64,000 nucleotides of DNA from Lishizhenia tianjinensis. Lineage in GTDB: Bacteria; Bacteroidota; Bacteroidia; Flavobacteriales_D; Crocinitomicaceae. The notes beneath the pieces are model-generated. The model worked only from the letters and a program-made list of their open reading frames with translations, searched no databases and was not told where the DNA came from. Made by a program: the position numbers and the translations under genes. Positions 52,515-62,188 of this stretch are shown here, one piece after another (the stretch's first letter is position 1; every line of letters begins with the position of its first letter). The stretch is from positions 1-64,000 of the forward strand of contig CAMDLY010000004.1 of assembly GCA_945902115.1 (NCBI GenBank), written 5' to 3'.

Positions 52515-53987
52515 ATGAGGGCTGTGGTAATTGGTTCAGGAATTGGAGGTTTAGCATCCGCGCTACGTTTAAGAAAAGCGGGTATAGACGTACTTGTGAT
52601 TGAAGCAAACGAATTTAGTGGAGGAAAAATTAATTCAAAATGGATCGGCGACTATCGTTTCGATATGGGGCCTTCAATTTTTACCGAGCCGGAACTTATG
52701 GATGAATTGGTGCAGTTGTTTGATCAGGAATCATTTCCTCACAGAAAACTCGCTGAATCTTGCCGCTATTTTTATTCCGACGGTTTTTCAGCTACCTTAC
52801 CGGTAGGGAAGAACGCGTTGATAGATGTTCTAGTAAATAACTTTGGTGAATCACCAAAAACTGTATATCGCTACCTCGAGAGGATGAAGAAAAACTACGA
52901 GGCTGTAAAACCTGTCTTCATAGAGGTAAGCTTACACCGAATTAAACACCTTGTTAATGCGGGATTGATGAATGCTATAGCGCGAATTCCTCAATATGGA
53001 ATTTCCTCCTCTATGCATTCTGTGAACAAAAGCGTATTTAAGAATCCGAAAACGGTGCAACTTTTGGATCGTTTTGCCACCTATAACGGGAGCTCCCCCT
53101 ATAAGTCTCCCGGAATGCTAAATATTATCTCACATTTGGAACTGAATAAAGGTCCAGCAATGCCCGTTGGCGGAATGGTACAAATTACACAAGTTGCCTT
53201 TGAAGGTTGCAAAAAGCTAGGTGTTGAATTTATTCTCGGAGAGAAAGTCAATGAGATTCATTCACTTGAAGGAAAAGTAACAGGCGTATCAACAGCAAAA
53301 GGAACATACGATGCTGATATTGTGGTGAGTAACATGGACGTTCATTTCACCTACGAACGACTGATGCCAACGGTAAAGGCCCCTCAAAAAATTCTGAATC
53401 AGGAAAAATCAACTTCAGCAATCGTTTTTTATTGGGGTATTCGAAAAAAAGTAGAGCAACTCGGCGTGCACAATATTTTGTTCGCTGAAAATTACGAAAA
53501 AGAATTTTCCTGCCTTTTCGAATCCAAGACCATGTCGGACGACCCAACAATTTACATTCACATCACTTCGAAGCTTGAGAGTCAAGATGCACCCCCTGAT
53601 TGCGAGAATTGGTTTGTTATGGTAAATGCACCTATCAACGAAGGACAAGATTGGGATGAGTTCGTAGTAAGGACACGCTCAAACTTGATCCAGCGCATCC
53701 AAAATACTCTCCAATTCTCTGTTGAGGACTACTTGGAAGTCGAAGAATACTTCGATCCAAGAAAAATTGAAGAGACCTATTTTGGAAAACAAGGGTCAAT
53801 TTATGGTAATTCGAGTAATTCTGCTTTTGCTGCTTTTTACAGACATCCAAATTTCTCAAAAACAATAAAGGGCCTTTATTTTGCTGGGGTTACCGTGCAT
53901 CCTGGTGGAGGGATACCGCTAGCGTTGAACAGCGCGAAGATTATAGAACGCTGTGTCAAAGAAGACTATGGCTTAGTGAATAGATAA
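52515..53987 (+). CDS. CrtI/CrtD-family carotenoid desaturase
   Basis: The 490-aa FAD protein starts MRAVVIGSGIGGLASALRLR with the dinucleotide fold, EANEFSGGKINSKWIGDYRF and DMGPSIFTEPELMDELV. The C-terminal signature YGNSSNSAFAAFYRHPNF, LYFAGVTVHPGGGIPLALNS differs from ordinary CrtI (YGLANTL/VPGPGVPP) and is closer to CrtD-like 3,4-desaturases acting on hydroxylated carotenoids. No other carotenoid gene is in the window. The ATG at 52515 is chosen because the promoter box sits 5 nt before it. It overlaps convergent purK by 15 nt. Confidence 0.8.
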   Translation: MRAVVIGSGIGGLASALRLRKAGIDVLVIEANEFSGGKINSKWIGDYRFDMGPSIFTEPELMDELVQLFDQESFPHRKLAESCRYFYSDGFSATLPVGKNALIDVLVNNFGESPKTVYRYLERMKKNYEAVKPVFIEVSLHRIKHLVNAGLMNAIARIPQYGISSSMHSVNKSVFKNPKTVQLLDRFATYNGSSPYKSPGMLNIISHLELNKGPAMPVGGMVQITQVAFEGCKKLGVEFILGEKVNEIHSLEGKVTGVSTAKGTYDADIVVSNMDVHFTYERLMPTVKAPQKILNQEKSTSAIVFYWGIRKKVEQLGVHNILFAENYEKEFSCLFESKTMSDDPTIYIHITSKLESQDAPPDCENWFVMVNAPINEGQDWDEFVVRTRSNLIQRIQNTLQFSVEDYLEVEEYFDPRKIEETYFGKQGSIYGNSSNSAFAAFYRHPNFSKTIKGLYFAGVTVHPGGGIPLALNSAKIIERCVKEDYGLVNR

Positions 53988-55118
53988 AACCTGAACCTCT
54001 CGCATTACTTTCTGCGCCTTTTCACGAACTTCTTCTAAAGAATCACCTGTGACTGTTATGTGTCCCATTTTTCTGAACGATTTCGTTACCTGTTTTCCGT
54101 ACAGATGTGGATAAACACCTGGAATACGCATCACGTCCTCCAGACCTTTATACAACACAGGACCTTCATGTCCTTTTTCACCAACAAGATTTATCATAGC
54201 ACCAGCTCTTGTCTGAGTGGTATCTCCAAGAGGTAAATTTAGAATAGCGCGAAGATGTTGTTCAAATTGACTTACACGACAACATTCAATGGTATGATGC
54301 CCCGAGTTATGCGGTCTAGGTGCAATTTCATTGATCAACAAGGTATCATCTTCCGTTAGAAAAAACTCAACAGCAAGAAGTCCTACCATATCTAGTTTTT
54401 CTATGACAGATCGTGCTATTTTGATGGCCTCCTGTTCCACACTCGGCCTGACATCAGCAGGAGAGAATAAAAAGGATACTAAATTTGCTTCTGGGTCAAA
54501 TTCACATTCTACCAATGGGAAAACAGCTATTTCACCGTGTTTATTTCTTGCCACGATAGAGGATAACTCTTTTTTGAAAGGAACCAATTGTTCTATGATG
54601 GATGGGCCATTGAATGTGGTTTCAAGATCTGCACTGGTTCGAATGATATTCACTCCCTTACCATCATATCCTCCTGTTCTTAGTTTATGCACGAAAGGAA
54701 TCTTCTGACCCTTAGCTTCTTTTATATCAACTATGCAATCAAAAGGAGCAGTAGGTAGCCCTTGATCTAAATAAAACTGTTTTTGTAAACCTTTATCTTT
54801 TATTACCTCCAGAACTTCTGGTTGAGGGTAAACTTTTTTGCCGATGGCTTGAAGTGCTTTCAATGCCTCTATGTTAACATTTTCAATTTCTACGGTGATA
54901 ACATCTTTATCAGCACCAAATTGCATAACAGTTTCGTAGTCTGTTAAGCTTCCACAGGTGAACGAGTGAGCGATTTCCGCACAAGGAGCATTTGGATCAG
55001 GATCTAAACAATGAATATGAACATCATAGCTGATAGCAGATTGGATCATCATTCTACCTAATTGGCCGCCACCCAGAACTCCGAGTTTTATATCGTTACC
55101 GTACCATCTGTGTCCCAT
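53973..55118 (-). CDS. purK: N5-carboxyaminoimidazole ribonucleotide synthase
   Basis: The 381-aa ATP-grasp enzyme has KLGVLGGGQLGRMMIQSAIS, VITVEIENVNIEALKALQ, LRTGGYDGKGVNII and LLINEIAPRPHNSGHHTIE. It makes N5-CAIR from AIR, ATP and bicarbonate in purine synthesis. The frame extends to 55136, but the -7 box TATATTTG ends 4 nt before the ATG at 55118, so the transcript is probably leaderless there. It is divergent from hpt, a purine salvage gene. Confidence 0.93.
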   Translation of the reverse strand: MGHRWYGNDIKLGVLGGGQLGRMMIQSAISYDVHIHCLDPDPNAPCAEIAHSFTCGSLTDYETVMQFGADKDVITVEIENVNIEALKALQAIGKKVYPQPEVLEVIKDKGLQKQFYLDQGLPTAPFDCIVDIKEAKGQKIPFVHKLRTGGYDGKGVNIIRTSADLETTFNGPSIIEQLVPFKKELSSIVARNKHGEIAVFPLVECEFDPEANLVSFLFSPADVRPSVEQEAIKIARSVIEKLDMVGLLAVEFFLTEDDTLLINEIAPRPHNSGHHTIECCRVSQFEQHLRAILNLPLGDTTQTRAGAMINLVGEKGHEGPVLYKGLEDVMRIPGVYPHLYGKQVTKSFRKMGHITVTGDSLEEVREKAQKVMREVQVLSIH

Positions 55119-55122
55119 GAAG

Positions 55123-55130
55123 CAAATATA
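55123..55130 (-). promoter_or_regulatory. -7 promoter element of purK
   Basis: TATATTTG on the minus strand, exact match; a TTG lies 22 nt upstream. The ATG follows after 4 nt. Confidence 0.65.
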
Positions 55131-55167
55131 CGTCAAAAGTCAAGTTGCATTTCAATCACTTAAACCA

Positions 55168-55198
55168 TTTGATTAAATTTCGGAAAATTGTACCTTTG
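55168..55198 (+). promoter_or_regulatory. Promoter of the hpt-adk-obg operon
   Basis: TTTG (55168-55171), 19-nt spacer, TACCTTTG (55191-55198), a textbook Bacteroidota promoter. The hpt ATG is 9 nt after the box. Confidence 0.88.
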
Positions 55199-55207
55199 TC
55201 GTCCCCA

Positions 55208-55750
55208 ATGGAAAAAGTAGTTGCCATACATGATAAAAAGTTTTCATTATATATTGATGAACCGACTATCCAGCGTAGGATAAATGAATTGTCTCACACT
55301 CTAGAAAAAGATTACCGTAACAAGGATCTCCTATTGATATGTATTCTTAATGGTGCCTTTATGTTCGCTGCAGATTTAGCTAAGGCAATTGAAGGTGACA
55401 TAGAAGTTTCTTTTGTGAAAGTGAGTTCATATGTCGGAACGGAAAGCACTGGTAAGGTAGATGAACTCATCGGATTAACTGCTGATCTTAAAGGAAAACA
55501 TGTTTTAATTATTGAAGATATAGTTGATACAGGTCTCACTATTGATAAGGTGATATTTCTTTTACAAGATAAAAAACCGGAGAACATTGAGATTTGTACA
55601 TTGTTATACAAACCTGAGGCTTTTGTAGGAAAACACCTACCTAAGTACGTAGGTTTTGACATTCCCAATAAATTTGTAGTCGGATACGGATTAGATTATA
55701 ACGAACTAGGAAGAAATTTAAAAGAAATTTATCAATTAAAACCAGAATAA
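55208..55750 (+). CDS. hpt: Hypoxanthine phosphoribosyltransferase
   Basis: The 180-aa protein has LLICILNGAFMFAADLAKAI, SYVGTESTGKVDELIGL and the PRPP loop VLIIEDIVDTGLTIDKVIFL. It salvages hypoxanthine and guanine to IMP and GMP. The frame is open from 55145, but the promoter at 55168-55198 rules out that start; ATG at 55208 is used. adk follows after 1 nt. Confidence 0.93.
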   Translation: MEKVVAIHDKKFSLYIDEPTIQRRINELSHTLEKDYRNKDLLLICILNGAFMFAADLAKAIEGDIEVSFVKVSSYVGTESTGKVDELIGLTADLKGKHVLIIEDIVDTGLTIDKVIFLLQDKKPENIEICTLLYKPEAFVGKHLPKYVGFDIPNKFVVGYGLDYNELGRNLKEIYQLKPE

Positions 55751-55751
55751 G

Positions 55752-56327
55752 ATGTTAAATATTGTGCTATTTGGTCCTCCAGGGGCAGGTAAAGGAACAC
55801 AATCCGAGCGTTTGATAGAAAAATATAACTTAGTACACCTTTCAACGGGTGATATATTTCGTGCGAATATAAAAGGAGAAACAGAACTTGGTAAGTTGGC
55901 TAAAAGTTTTATGGATCAAGGTAAATTAGTACCGGATTCAGTTACAATTGACATGTTGCGTTCAGAAGTGTTAAAGCAATCTACTCCAAATGGATTTATT
56001 TTCGACGGATTTCCTCGTACGAATGCGCAAGCTGCAGCTTTGGATGAATTCCTATTAACGATTGATTCATCTATTTTGCTAATGTTGGCGCTAGAGGTAG
56101 AAGAGAATGAGTTGAAAACAAGATTATTGAAACGAGCAGGGGTAAGTGGTAGAGCCGATGATGCAGACCCTGTAATTATTGAGAATAGAATTCGTGTCTA
56201 CAACAACGAAACTGCACCGGTGAAAGATTATTATAAACAACAAGGTAAATTTGTATCTATCGACGGTATTGGAACCATCGATGATATTACCCAGCGACTT
56301 TTCTCAGTCATTGATGAGAAAAACTAA
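55752..56327 (+). CDS. adk: Adenylate kinase
   Basis: The 191-aa protein has [40 protein letters not shown] and [20 protein letters not shown], then [20 protein letters not shown]. Without a long zinc LID it is the short form. It interconverts AMP, ADP and ATP. It lies 1 nt after hpt and 20 nt before obg in the same transcript. Confidence 0.95.
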   Translation: MLNIVLFGPPGAGKGTQSERLIEKYNLVHLSTGDIFRANIKGETELGKLAKSFMDQGKLVPDSVTIDMLRSEVLKQSTPNGFIFDGFPRTNAQAAALDEFLLTIDSSILLMLALEVEENELKTRLLKRAGVSGRADDADPVIIENRIRVYNNETAPVKDYYKQQGKFVSIDGIGTIDDITQRLFSVIDEKN

Positions 56328-56347
56328 AAAGAAAGGATAATCCTCTT

Positions 56348-57349
56348 ATGGCTTCTGACAATTTTGTCGACTATGTAAAAATCCACTGTACTTCAGGTAA
56401 TGGAGGAGCTGGTTCTACGCACTTCCGTAGAGAAAAATACATCCCCAAAGGTGGTCCCGATGGTGGAGATGGCGGCAGAGGAGGACACGTCATTGTAAAA
56501 GGGAATAAGCAATTGTGGACCCTATTACACCTCAAATTCCATAAGCACATAAAAGCAGGGCATGGAGCCCACGGTGGGGGGAATCTCAAAACAGGTTCTC
56601 AAGGTGAGGATACTTACATCGAAGTACCGCTGGGTACTCTAGCAAAGGATGGAGAGACGGGAGAAGTGCTTTTCGAAATTACCGAAGACGGGGAGGAAAA
56701 AATTATCCAACGAGGAGGAAGGGGAGGTTTAGGAAATAATCAATTTAAATCTCCAACAAACCAAACCCCTCGGTATGCACAACCTGGTGAGTCCAGCTTG
56801 GAAGGTTGGAAAATTTTGGAGTTGAAACTTCTCGCGGATGTAGGTTTGGTAGGATTTCCTAACGCAGGAAAAAGTACCTTACTTTCGGTGATTTCATCGG
56901 CTAAGCCAGAAATAGGCGATTACCCCTTTACCACCGTTAGACCAAATCTTGGAATGGTTTTTTACAGAGATTTCCGCTCTTTTATCATGGCTGATATTCC
57001 TGGGATTATTGAAGGTGCGCATGCCGGGAAAGGTTTAGGTCTTCGATTTTTGCGCCACATAGAGCGAAATTCACTATTGCTTTTTATGATTCCTGCAGAC
57101 TCTGATGACATCGGAAAAGAATATAAGATCTTGTTAAACGAGTTGAAATTATTTAACCCTGAATTACTACATAAAGAACGAATTTTAGCGATTACGAAAT
57201 CTGATATGTTAGATGAGGAACTCATGAATTCATTGAAAAAAGAGTTGCCAAAAATCCCATCTATCTTCATTTCCTCCGTTGCTCAAATGGGCCTTGTGGA
57301 ATTGAAAGACTTAATTTGGAAACACCTCAACGCAGATGGAATGGCTTGA
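56348..57349 (+). CDS. obgE: Obg family GTPase
   Basis: The 333-aa protein has the Gly-rich Obg fold ([40 protein letters not shown]) and a G domain with [52 protein letters not shown] and ITKSDML. No C-terminal OCT domain is present. Obg binds the 50S subunit and links growth to GTP levels. It overlaps the PAP2 gene by 14 nt. Confidence 0.95.
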   Translation: MASDNFVDYVKIHCTSGNGGAGSTHFRREKYIPKGGPDGGDGGRGGHVIVKGNKQLWTLLHLKFHKHIKAGHGAHGGGNLKTGSQGEDTYIEVPLGTLAKDGETGEVLFEITEDGEEKIIQRGGRGGLGNNQFKSPTNQTPRYAQPGESSLEGWKILELKLLADVGLVGFPNAGKSTLLSVISSAKPEIGDYPFTTVRPNLGMVFYRDFRSFIMADIPGIIEGAHAGKGLGLRFLRHIERNSLLLFMIPADSDDIGKEYKILLNELKLFNPELLHKERILAITKSDMLDEELMNSLKKELPKIPSIFISSVAQMGLVELKDLIWKHLNADGMA

Positions 57350-57914
57350 GAAATTAGATCGAGACATTGTATTAGCTATAAACGGGATGCATCAGCCCTG
57401 GCTGGATGAGATTATGTGGCTGGCGAGTGATAGGTTAATTTTTATACCCCTTTATGTATTCCTATTATATGGTATTTGGCGAAAGACTAATGCGCTCTTT
57501 GCTTGTAAGTTTTTAATAATTGCCTTGCTGACAGTTTTTGTTGTTGACCAATTGAGTGTTTACGCATTCAAAGAAGTATTTCAACGATATAGGCCCTCTC
57601 ACCACGAAGAATTATCAAAACAATTACATTTTTACCAAACATCAGATGGTGAAGAATATCGTGGGGGTAAATATGGATTCGTTTCCTCCCATGCCGCCAA
57701 TATGCTAGCACTATTGACTCTTACGCTACCTGTATTCCGAGATTCGCAAAGATGGGTTAATGGATTACTGATTGGAATTGTATTGATGGTCTTATTTAGT
57801 AGGATTTACCTAGGCGTTCACTACTTAAGCGATATTGTTGTTGGTGGGTTGTTGGGTTATATCGGGGCATTTTTAACCAATAAATACATCTTGCAAAAAT
57901 GGGCGAATATATGA
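57336..57914 (+). CDS. PAP2 family phosphatase, membrane protein
   Basis: The 192-aa protein has about six membrane helices and all three phosphatase motifs: [10 protein letters not shown] (KX6RP), SSHAAN (PSGH equivalent) and [16 protein letters not shown]. Such enzymes are lipid phosphatases, some being undecaprenyl-pyrophosphate phosphatases. No specific substrate is clear. It starts within obg (14-nt overlap) and is followed by crcB. Confidence 0.9.
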   Translation: MEWLEKLDRDIVLAINGMHQPWLDEIMWLASDRLIFIPLYVFLLYGIWRKTNALFACKFLIIALLTVFVVDQLSVYAFKEVFQRYRPSHHEELSKQLHFYQTSDGEEYRGGKYGFVSSHAANMLALLTLTLPVFRDSQRWVNGLLIGIVLMVLFSRIYLGVHYLSDIVVGGLLGYIGAFLTNKYILQKWANI

Positions 57915-58273
57915 ATTGGATGTGGGTTTTTCTAGGTGGGGGTATCGGCAGTTTAATGCGTTTTGGAATAGGTAAAGTCAATATACTGAAAATAGAACAC
58001 TTTCCACTAGGTACTTTACTCGCAAATATTCTGGCGTCAGCAATTTTAGGAATTGTTGTTTGCCTAAATATTAAGTTTGGAAAATATGATTGGTATTGGC
58101 CTTTCTTTGCTGTTGGTGTGTGTGGTGGATTTTCCACATTTAGCACTTTTTCCATGGAGAATATACAATTACTGCAACAAGGTAATTATGCGTTTTTGGT
58201 TATAAATGTGTTGGTTTCTTTACTACTCACGGGCCTTGTTTTTTATTTTCTTGCAAAATCCTCTTTGTCGTAG
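57911..58273 (+). CDS. crcB: Fluoride efflux channel CrcB
   Basis: The 120-aa protein has four membrane helices, GGGIGSLMRFGIG, FPLGTLLANILAS and GVCGGFSTFSTFSMENIQLL. Fluoride channels work as dual-topology dimers. A start at 57899 would add four residues; the ATG at 57911 forms ATGA with the PAP2 stop and begins [11 protein letters not shown] like the family. No fluoride riboswitch is seen, and none could fit in the overlap. Its end overlaps convergent comEC by 31 nt. Confidence 0.9.
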   Translation: MNWMWVFLGGGIGSLMRFGIGKVNILKIEHFPLGTLLANILASAILGIVVCLNIKFGKYDWYWPFFAVGVCGGFSTFSTFSMENIQLLQQGNYAFLVINVLVSLLLTGLVFYFLAKSSLS

Positions 58274-60207
58274 ATTATTGCACCATGTTTTAAACTTTTC
58301 GGGTGCTCAATCCAAGGCATATAGATACTGTTACCGTCGCTTTTATGGGTGGCTGAATATTGAATTGGGATATTTTTTCTATTCCACCGAATGACTTTCT
58401 CATCTTCTTTGGTTTGCCAAGTTATTGTATCGTTCCCCAGTATGAAACTTCCATTAAGTCCTTTAATAGCGTGCCACTCGATATTTCCTGGATAACATTT
58501 TGTATAGGCATCTAACATAAATTTTGCTTTCGATATTTCTTGAGGTCTTGTATCCACGAAGCAATGTATTTGTTCCCCATTTTTAAGTGCGAAGGTTAAT
58601 TTTGAATGGTTAAAAATTACTAGGTGATGAGAAGACATATTATCGAAACGTAGTAGCACAATCCAACTCAGCAGAATAGCAAATAATAAACTACTGAACA
58701 TCCAAACTCTGCTAAATGGGACATAGAGAATAAGAAAGTAGGCGCTCAATGTAAGTAATGGAACGATGAAAAATGGAAAATGAAATCCGTATGCTACTGC
58801 TCCAGGAAGACCTTCTATCCAATGCAATGATACTAAACTAAGCCATAGTGAAACAAACAAAATAAAGGCATTTAGTTGACCAACTAACGGAATTTTCCAA
58901 GTAATAAATAAGGTAATTCCAGCTCCCAATATGACTCCTGACAGAACTAAAAGAATTAAATTGCTAAGGATGAAATAATTTGGAAATTGATGAAAATAAT
59001 ACAACATAAGAGGTATTGTCATCACTTGCGCAGCAAATCCTATGGAGGTTCCTTTCCAGAAAAAATCCAATACACGGTTTCGAGGAGTAAACCATGATGC
59101 TATCTGTTCATAGGTGAGGTAAATTCCAATCATCGCCAGATAGCTCAATTGAAATCCAATGTCATATAAGAAGAGAGGCTCTAAAATCAACAATACCAAT
59201 GCAGAAAAAAAAAGTATATTGATTGGGCGATAATTGTTTCCTGATAATTGCGCTATTGCCAACATACTGAAAGTGAAAACCGCTCGTATGACACTCGGCG
59301 AAAAACCCGTTAATATAGCATATATCCATAATAACAATACGATGAATAAGGTGGCATTTTTCCGAGAAATAAACCGATAAAAAAATGATGCTATATAGAG
59401 CAGTATTTGTAATATGAGTGCTATATGCATCCCTGAGACAGCCAATACATGCATGGCACCTGTTGAGGAAAAGGCGGATTTCGTTTCTTGATTGAGTAGT
59501 GATTTATCGCCTAAAATTAGCGCTTGAGCCAACGCGAGTTCCTGCCCTGAGAGATACTCTTTAATTACATCGGATAAATACGTGTGTAAATTCAGTATTT
59601 TTTGATCGAAAGAAGAGGGGGCATCGTAATCTATCCACTTTAAGTCTTGCGCATGAATAAACGTAGAGTATAGTACGCCTTTATTCCTCCAAAATTGTTC
59701 TTGATTAAATTCTCCTGGATTTCCTTTATTTTCTATTTCATGCAAATAACTAGTGGCAATTAATCGATCTCCTATTTTGAAAGAGGAGGAAGAATCAATG
59801 TAAAACATCACCTTTTCTTGCACGTTTATTGGTTCGTCGTTAGCTTGTATTTGATGGATTAATCCAATGCCACGTGTGGAATTAGCTGAAGATTCTTCGA
59901 GTTCCTCAATACTAAATTCAATTGTCACAGGAGTGTTTGAAAAAGATAATGCCGAATTTGATTTTCCCTCTGAGAGGTGAATGCTCCAATAGCCAAGCGA
60001 AATCAACATGCAAGGAATAGTGAGTTTGGATATAAAATCACCTAAGTAATCTCTAAAATTCCAATCAAACAGAACAAATAGTAGTGTTAGCAAACTTGAG
60101 ATTAAAGCATATTCCCAATGGAAATAATTCGTACCGAGGAACAGTCCAATACAATAGTAAGTAGTAAGGAATACAAAAGGGTTTCTGTAAAAACTAAAAT
60201 TAAGCAT
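58243..60207 (-). CDS. ComEC/Rec2-type competence protein
   Basis: The 654-aa protein has N-terminal helices, a DUF4131-type soluble region (about 85-215) and a Competence domain with many membrane helices: YLSGQELALAQALILGDKSL, AFSSTGAMHVLAVSGMHIAL, FSPSVIRAVFTFSMLAIAQL and LFLYDIGFQLSYLAMIGIYL. It forms the inner-membrane DNA channel of natural transformation. No C-terminal metallo-beta-lactamase domain is present. The last ~150 residues are soluble without that motif. Transcribed after recQ, 5 nt away. Confidence 0.87.
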   Translation of the reverse strand: MLNFSFYRNPFVFLTTYYCIGLFLGTNYFHWEYALISSLLTLLFVLFDWNFRDYLGDFISKLTIPCMLISLGYWSIHLSEGKSNSALSFSNTPVTIEFSIEELEESSANSTRGIGLIHQIQANDEPINVQEKVMFYIDSSSSFKIGDRLIATSYLHEIENKGNPGEFNQEQFWRNKGVLYSTFIHAQDLKWIDYDAPSSFDQKILNLHTYLSDVIKEYLSGQELALAQALILGDKSLLNQETKSAFSSTGAMHVLAVSGMHIALILQILLYIASFFYRFISRKNATLFIVLLLWIYAILTGFSPSVIRAVFTFSMLAIAQLSGNNYRPINILFFSALVLLILEPLFLYDIGFQLSYLAMIGIYLTYEQIASWFTPRNRVLDFFWKGTSIGFAAQVMTIPLMLYYFHQFPNYFILSNLILLVLSGVILGAGITLFITWKIPLVGQLNAFILFVSLWLSLVSLHWIEGLPGAVAYGFHFPFFIVPLLTLSAYFLILYVPFSRVWMFSSLLFAILLSWIVLLRFDNMSSHHLVIFNHSKLTFALKNGEQIHCFVDTRPQEISKAKFMLDAYTKCYPGNIEWHAIKGLNGSFILGNDTITWQTKEDEKVIRWNRKNIPIQYSATHKSDGNSIYMPWIEHPKSLKHGAIIYDKEDFARK

Positions 60208-60212
60208 ACCAA

Positions 60213-62084
60213 TTATGACGATACTGTGACATATCCTCTGCCGTTATAACGAATAATTTCTTCTGTTAACAATTTTCGAAGTACTAAATTTATCGATTCC
60301 TCATCACTAGAAAAATATTCACAAAGATCAAAAATAGTTTTTTCATTTTTGAGAAACTCAAGAACTGTATCATCTTTCAAGGATATTGCTCCTTTTATAC
60401 AATTATTACAGATGCCGCATGGATGGCTATTCTGACCGAAATATTCTAGGACAATTTGTGATCTACAAATTGGGCTATCTAGAAAGTTATTCATGGCGTT
60501 CAGACGCTCCTCCGCTTGTTTCTTTCTCTCCTTGTAAATAGCATGTGGTAAAGAAAAATCTTTATCTGTACAACGTTCTCTCAGGAAAGTAATCATAGGT
60601 AAATCACTGTTCCATTTAATTTCCACCACGCCGAAGCGTACAAGAGCCGCCAATAAATTAATAACTTCCTTTTTTGACTTTTTGAGTTTTTTAGCGATAT
60701 CATCCTCTCTTATTTCTTGAAAATTTTCAAAAATATTGCTATTCATCCTGCTCAGCAAGCTAAGTATTTCTTGAAAGTTTGGATGTTGAATTTGAAAGTT
60801 GTAAACCTGCAAGTGATCTATGGTAACCATTAGTTTAGTGGGGGAGTGGAAGCCCTCACTAAAACTGAAATACCCTGCAGTTTCTAAAATTTTTATGGAG
60901 TTATATACAGTTATATAATCTAGTTCGTAAGCCTGACATATCTGTTTTAAATCTATCGGATAAGTTTCGTTCAGCGCAGATCCTATTGCAATTCTCAAAT
61001 AATTACATATAGCTACGTAACTGTGTAGGACTTTTTCTTTCAGTGGGAATTTTGTCTCTAATTGAGAAATGAATTCAGCAGTTTCTTTCCCAGTGATCAA
61101 GGCTATAGCCTGCGAAGTTTTCCCATCTCTTCCCGCTCTTCCCGCCTCTTGAAAATAGGCCTCCAATGAATTAGGAACTTCGTAGTGCAGCACAAATCTA
61201 ACATTCGCCTTGTCGATACCCATTCCGAATGCATTGGTAGCAACCATTACTGTTATACTCTCAGATAGCCAATTATTTAACATAGTTGCTCGTTCATCCC
61301 CCCCCATACCCCCATGATAAATACCACACGATACATTGTGGGCGATCAACTTTTTAGCTACCTCTTTTACACTTTTTCTGGTTTGACAATAAATTATACC
61401 TACAGATTTATGGTGTTTACAAAATGATAATAGGTACTCCAATTTATTTGAAACCTTGAATACGTTATAACTCAGATTTTCACGGAGGAAAGAAGCCTCG
61501 TGCAGTCTCACATTTTTTAAATCCAGTTTTTCGATAATATCCAACTGAACATTTTTGGTGGCAGTTGCTGTTAACGCCATCATTGGAATATTGGGTTTTA
61601 GTTTCCTCAACTCGAAAATAGAAAAGTAGGATGGACGAAAATCATGCCCCCATTCAGAAATACAATGTGCTTCGTCCACAACTATTAATCCCACATTCAT
61701 TTGCTTGAATCGCCCAATGAACAAAGGTGTCCTGATTCGTTCTGGGGAGGTGTATAAAAAATCAAAACCACCAAATTTTACATTATCAAGAGCGATATCA
61801 ATTTCCCGTGAAGACATTGCTGATGTTATAGCAATTGCTTTTATCCCATTTTTAAGTAAGTTTTGAACTTGATCTTGCATCAAGGCGATTAGAGGTGAAA
61901 TGACTAAAGTGATGCCTTCTCTTGCTATCCCTGGAACTTGAAAACAAATTGATTTCCCACCCCCTGTCGGCAACAATGCCAAAACATCATGGCCGTTGAT
62001 TACATCGTCCACAATTTCCTCTTGTTGAGGACGAAAGGAGGTAAATCCCCAATATTTTTTTAATATTTCTTTGCTTGAGTTCAC
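60213..62084 (-). CDS. recQ: ATP-dependent DNA helicase RecQ
   Basis: The 623-aa SF2 helicase has FTSFRPQQEEIVDDVINGHD, LALLPTGGGKSICFQVPG, VVDEAHCISEWGHDFRPSYF, MALTATATKNVQLDI, ATNAFGMGIDKANVRFVLH and EAYFQEAGRAGRDGKTSQAI, followed by a RecQ zinc module (CRSQIVLEYFG, HPCGICNNC). No HRDC domain is present after the winged helix. It unwinds DNA in recombination repair. It precedes comEC by 5 nt, so repair and uptake genes are paired. Confidence 0.94.
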   Translation of the reverse strand: MNSSKEILKKYWGFTSFRPQQEEIVDDVINGHDVLALLPTGGGKSICFQVPGIAREGITLVISPLIALMQDQVQNLLKNGIKAIAITSAMSSREIDIALDNVKFGGFDFLYTSPERIRTPLFIGRFKQMNVGLIVVDEAHCISEWGHDFRPSYFSIFELRKLKPNIPMMALTATATKNVQLDIIEKLDLKNVRLHEASFLRENLSYNVFKVSNKLEYLLSFCKHHKSVGIIYCQTRKSVKEVAKKLIAHNVSCGIYHGGMGGDERATMLNNWLSESITVMVATNAFGMGIDKANVRFVLHYEVPNSLEAYFQEAGRAGRDGKTSQAIALITGKETAEFISQLETKFPLKEKVLHSYVAICNYLRIAIGSALNETYPIDLKQICQAYELDYITVYNSIKILETAGYFSFSEGFHSPTKLMVTIDHLQVYNFQIQHPNFQEILSLLSRMNSNIFENFQEIREDDIAKKLKKSKKEVINLLAALVRFGVVEIKWNSDLPMITFLRERCTDKDFSLPHAIYKERKKQAEERLNAMNNFLDSPICRSQIVLEYFGQNSHPCGICNNCIKGAISLKDDTVLEFLKNEKTIFDLCEYFSSDEESINLVLRKLLTEEIIRYNGRGYVTVSS

Positions 62085-62160
62085 TTTCTTATTGTGCTAA
62101 CAAAGATAAGATAATGAGGAATGCGGATAAAATAATTAAGTTAAACTCAAGATTAAAATG

Positions 62161-62168
62161 TATATTCG
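62161..62168 (+). promoter_or_regulatory. -7 promoter element of ilvE
   Basis: TATATTCG, a TAnnTTCG variant, 20 nt before the ATG. Confidence 0.4.
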
Positions 62169-62188
62169 CGAGTAATAAATAACAATTA

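Noticed and set aside
55145-55207. Upstream-extended start of hpt
   Set aside because: A full promoter (55168-55198) lies within the extension, and the family's N-terminus matches the later ATG.
57899-58273. Fluoride riboswitch before crcB
   Set aside because: There is no leader: crcB starts within the preceding gene, and no such structure was seen.
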